Positions 61,416-64,000 of a DNA stretch of 64,000 nt are shown here, one piece after another (the first letter of the stretch is position 1; every line of letters starts with the position of its first letter). The position numbers were made by a program, and so were the translations under genes. The stretch comes from Pseudopyrenochaeta lycopersici (taxonomy: Eukaryota > Ascomycota > Dothideomycetes > Pleosporales > Pseudopyrenochaetaceae), in the NCBI GenBank assembly GCA_003313425.1, contig NHZP01000012.1, positions 62,001 to 126,000 on the forward strand, given 5' to 3'. The notes below the pieces were generated by a model. It saw nothing but the letters and a program-made list of their open reading frames with translations. It did no database searches and had not been told where the DNA came from.

Positions 61416-64000
61416 AGAGATGTGCGGAAATTCCTCAAAACAGACCTCTGATTCTCGGGTTAAACATCTTTGATACGCAATGCAGCAAAGTTAGCTTTCG
61501 ATTGGTCTTCGCAACCTGCCATCCTCTCCAGCACCAAATTGTCTCAGGTTCCATGAAGTAAGCGAAAAGTCCTCCAGAGGCTAGAGTGGCAACAATACAA
61601 ATCGAACTGACGATGCCCTTGCTGATATATTTTGGTCGATCTTTGCGAGGACTCGGAACAAATTAAGATCCACAGGGTGGAGTTGAAGAAAGCACAGGAC
61701 TGACTGTCGAATAGACGGTCTTGGTCTCACTTATTCGTTAGTTTATAGAACATCTTGAACTTTTATAAGCCGCAATGCCAAACTATAACAGCGCCAGACA
61801 TGATTCTACTCCTACGGAGACCAACACAGTAAATAGCTATCCCCCCCGAAGTCGCAGGACCAAGCTCCACTTACTACATCAATGTTTTCTGAAATCATCG
61901 GCGGCCTATTCTGCCGGTTTCTGCGGGCAGATATTCAGTCTAGCATGACTCCAAAGTATCCGCTAGTTGTGCAGAGATGAAAAAGTCAAAGTCCGCCGAT
62001 GCTCATAGTTCAGATGTAAAATTAAGTGGTTAGCTGCGGCATTCTAATTAACAGTCTATGATAGCTCTGCCTATGTTTCGATAGATCTACCCCCTTGTAT
62101 CAGCTAGAAATGTGTATCGTTCGGAACCACCATTTGTCGAGCTTGAGAAATGCATCCAGGCTGCTTTAGCCAGGCCCCTACCACATAACTGCGTCACTTC
62201 CACCTGACAACTTTCCGACCAATTGCTTGAATTGATCGATATCTCCGGGGAATTTGAGGGTTTTTGACTTCAATTTTGCGTTCCGTGGTGCTACTTCTCA
62301 GGTGAAACCCTCTTCTTAATTCATTGTTTTATCTGCACTGGCGTAGGAACCATTGTCAAAAACACTGCCGCAGAGATGTCATTCGTCCTACATTCTCATT
62401 GATGATATCGCGCTCAAGTCGCCCAGAAATTGGCTGCATACTTTATCTACACAAACAGCAGACTTTTATTCTGCAAAAGTCTTATATGTTGCTCGGAAAA
62501 TTCCCTAATCCGTGGACGTAGCTAGGCTACCAAACACTCTATGGTGGTTACTACAGTGCTCAAGCCTCGAATCGTTTGAATGCTGTTACTCCAAAAATGG
62601 CAGATTTAGCAATCAATAGCGGAGAGAAGCATATAAAGTATGAGTTTTACTTGAGTGCAACATATTCAAGTCTTACAATGAAGTTTCTCTATGGGTTTGT
62701 ATGTTTGCATAGGATCACGAGGGCGTGGAAGTGGTATGCCATAGCAGCGTTCTCTCGAACCCAATGTGAGGCAGAGCGACTGTCTCATCCACCCTTGGAG
62801 GTACTCCGGACTGAGTTTGCAGACAAAATATCTGGAATCTAACACCACTGGGAATTCCTATATGGGCCAGCCTGCAGGAGGTGTTGGTTCGTGGGGCGCA
62901 AAGTAGATAAACGGTGCATGTGATAATTTAGCCGCTTCAGATGAGCTTAGTTATATGGTAAATGACGATAGGATTATCCACGTTGACGGTAAAGACGGCG
63001 ATCTTCAATGAGCCGAACAAACAGACCAGAGTGAAAATATTGGTTGCCGCATTGCTGGGACAAGCCAAAAATTATGTGTATACCCAATTCATGTCCATAC
63101 AGTAAATGCGGTTAGGAAGTACTGCAGCTTGCTTTCGAGCAGTGGCGTTCTGCGACTGGTTAAAGAAGGTTATTTGAGCCAATATTCGTTTGTGGTCGCT
63201 CCTTTTCATACGTGTACACTGATTTTTCTCCTGATCTATCCAGATTAAATATCAATTAAATATCAACGCTCTTTAATCTTCAATGCTAGTTATGCTACCT
63301 TGGCTGCTTTAACAAGCCACCCTAGAAGTAATAGCAGAGACTAGAGCTATGGACTTGTTTGCAGCGCCAGAATATTGATAGAACTATCAACCCCCTAAAC
63401 TTTCAGAGCAACTGTAGCAGTGGGAACTATTTTTCAATGAAATTCTACGCTACACCATGTGGTTGGAAGCCCCTGATCAGAGGTTCTGGATATTGTGTTC
63501 GGCAAAATTGCTGTACAATGCACGGTGATTGACCGGCGTTGTCAAGGAGAAAGTCAAGTAACTGAAGACAATGCAAGGTCCTGACTCAGAATTAAAGGAA
63601 TGGGCAATTTTATCTGGGATATCCTGAAATTCTAACAATAAACTCTATTCCTTACTTATCGCTGCTTTATGACTTCGCTCGCATGCTATTCTCAACTTTT
63701 CCATCAATGATTTGCTGTGTCTCTTTCCCCTACGGGTGACCCTGTTCGCGACATTTTGGTGGGCTGTTCATAATATTGTGATGGTTTTGACAGTATAAAG
63801 CCTACTAGCAGTCTTTGATTTCGGGTGGTCACGGGCCCCCACCGCCATATATGAGAACTTGACGATCATAACCCGATATTGATTACCATTAATGCCTTCT
63901 TTCTGGCTAGTCCATGTATCAACGCAGTGGCTTAGCTTACACTCCTAGACCTACCGGTCTTTATCATAAGTTACCTTTGGCTTTCCGGGCGATAGAAACT
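61416..64000. other. Intergenic; one possible degraded membrane-protein fragment
   Basis: No intact gene was recognised. On the minus strand at about 61735-61460 a frame with one TAA encodes SPRKDRPKYISKGIVSSICIV followed by a hydrophobic stretch and FAYFMEP. This could be an exon or pseudogene of a single-pass membrane protein; evidence is weak. The remainder, to the window end, holds only short frames without motifs. Confidence 0.4.

Overview
The window looks like a filamentous ascomycete (Pezizomycotina; Dothideomycetes is a guess). Host genes have 50-55 nt introns with fungal splice sites. Most of the DNA is transposon sequence degraded in the way repeat-induced point mutation (RIP) does: almost only C-to-T/G-to-A changes, CpA loss, and reading frames full of TAA/TAG but hardly any TGA. 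No bacterial, organellar, CRISPR, rRNA or tRNA feature was recognised.

Layout. 1-13451 is RIP-degraded transposon DNA: an unrecognised stretch, a solo LTR (family R), a Gypsy gag remnant, a complete degenerate Gypsy element (Gypsy-2, 4316-12466) and a pogo-like remnant. 13452-22822 is mostly host DNA: a seven-exon FAD-linked oxidoreductase, a complete but dead pogo element (16407-18531), a nitrilase-like hydrolase and an unrecognised 256-aa protein. 22823-25656 is a complete RIP-degraded hAT element with an 8-bp target duplication. 25657-28720 holds a small two-exon glyoxalase-fold (VOC) gene and a possible small secreted protein. 28721-51041 is one broken OrsD/RecQ-like helicase gene (telomere-linked-helicase type) split by a 20.9-kb transposon stack. 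In it, Copia-1 carries Gypsy-1, and Gypsy-1 carries both a pogo element and an intact, unRIPped Copia-2; every level has an exact target duplication. 51675-55422 is a second repeat block (solo LTRs, Gypsy-4 remnant). 55830-64000 returns to host-like DNA: an MDR/enoyl-reductase-like gene, a solo LTR with a perfect target duplication, a perfect-stem hairpin and an F-box-like gene.

Main biological point. Three LTR retrotransposons here (Copia-2 intact; Gypsy-1 and Gypsy-2 RIP-degraded) each carry an extra reading frame on the strand opposite gag-pol, in the same slot between the end of pol and the 3' LTR. In Copia-2 it is an intact four-exon gene predicted to encode 285 aa with a six-cysteine cluster and an acidic coiled-coil tail. 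Copia-1 has no room for such a gene and lacks it. The host genes do not form an obvious pathway; they are separate metabolic genes in islands between repeats.
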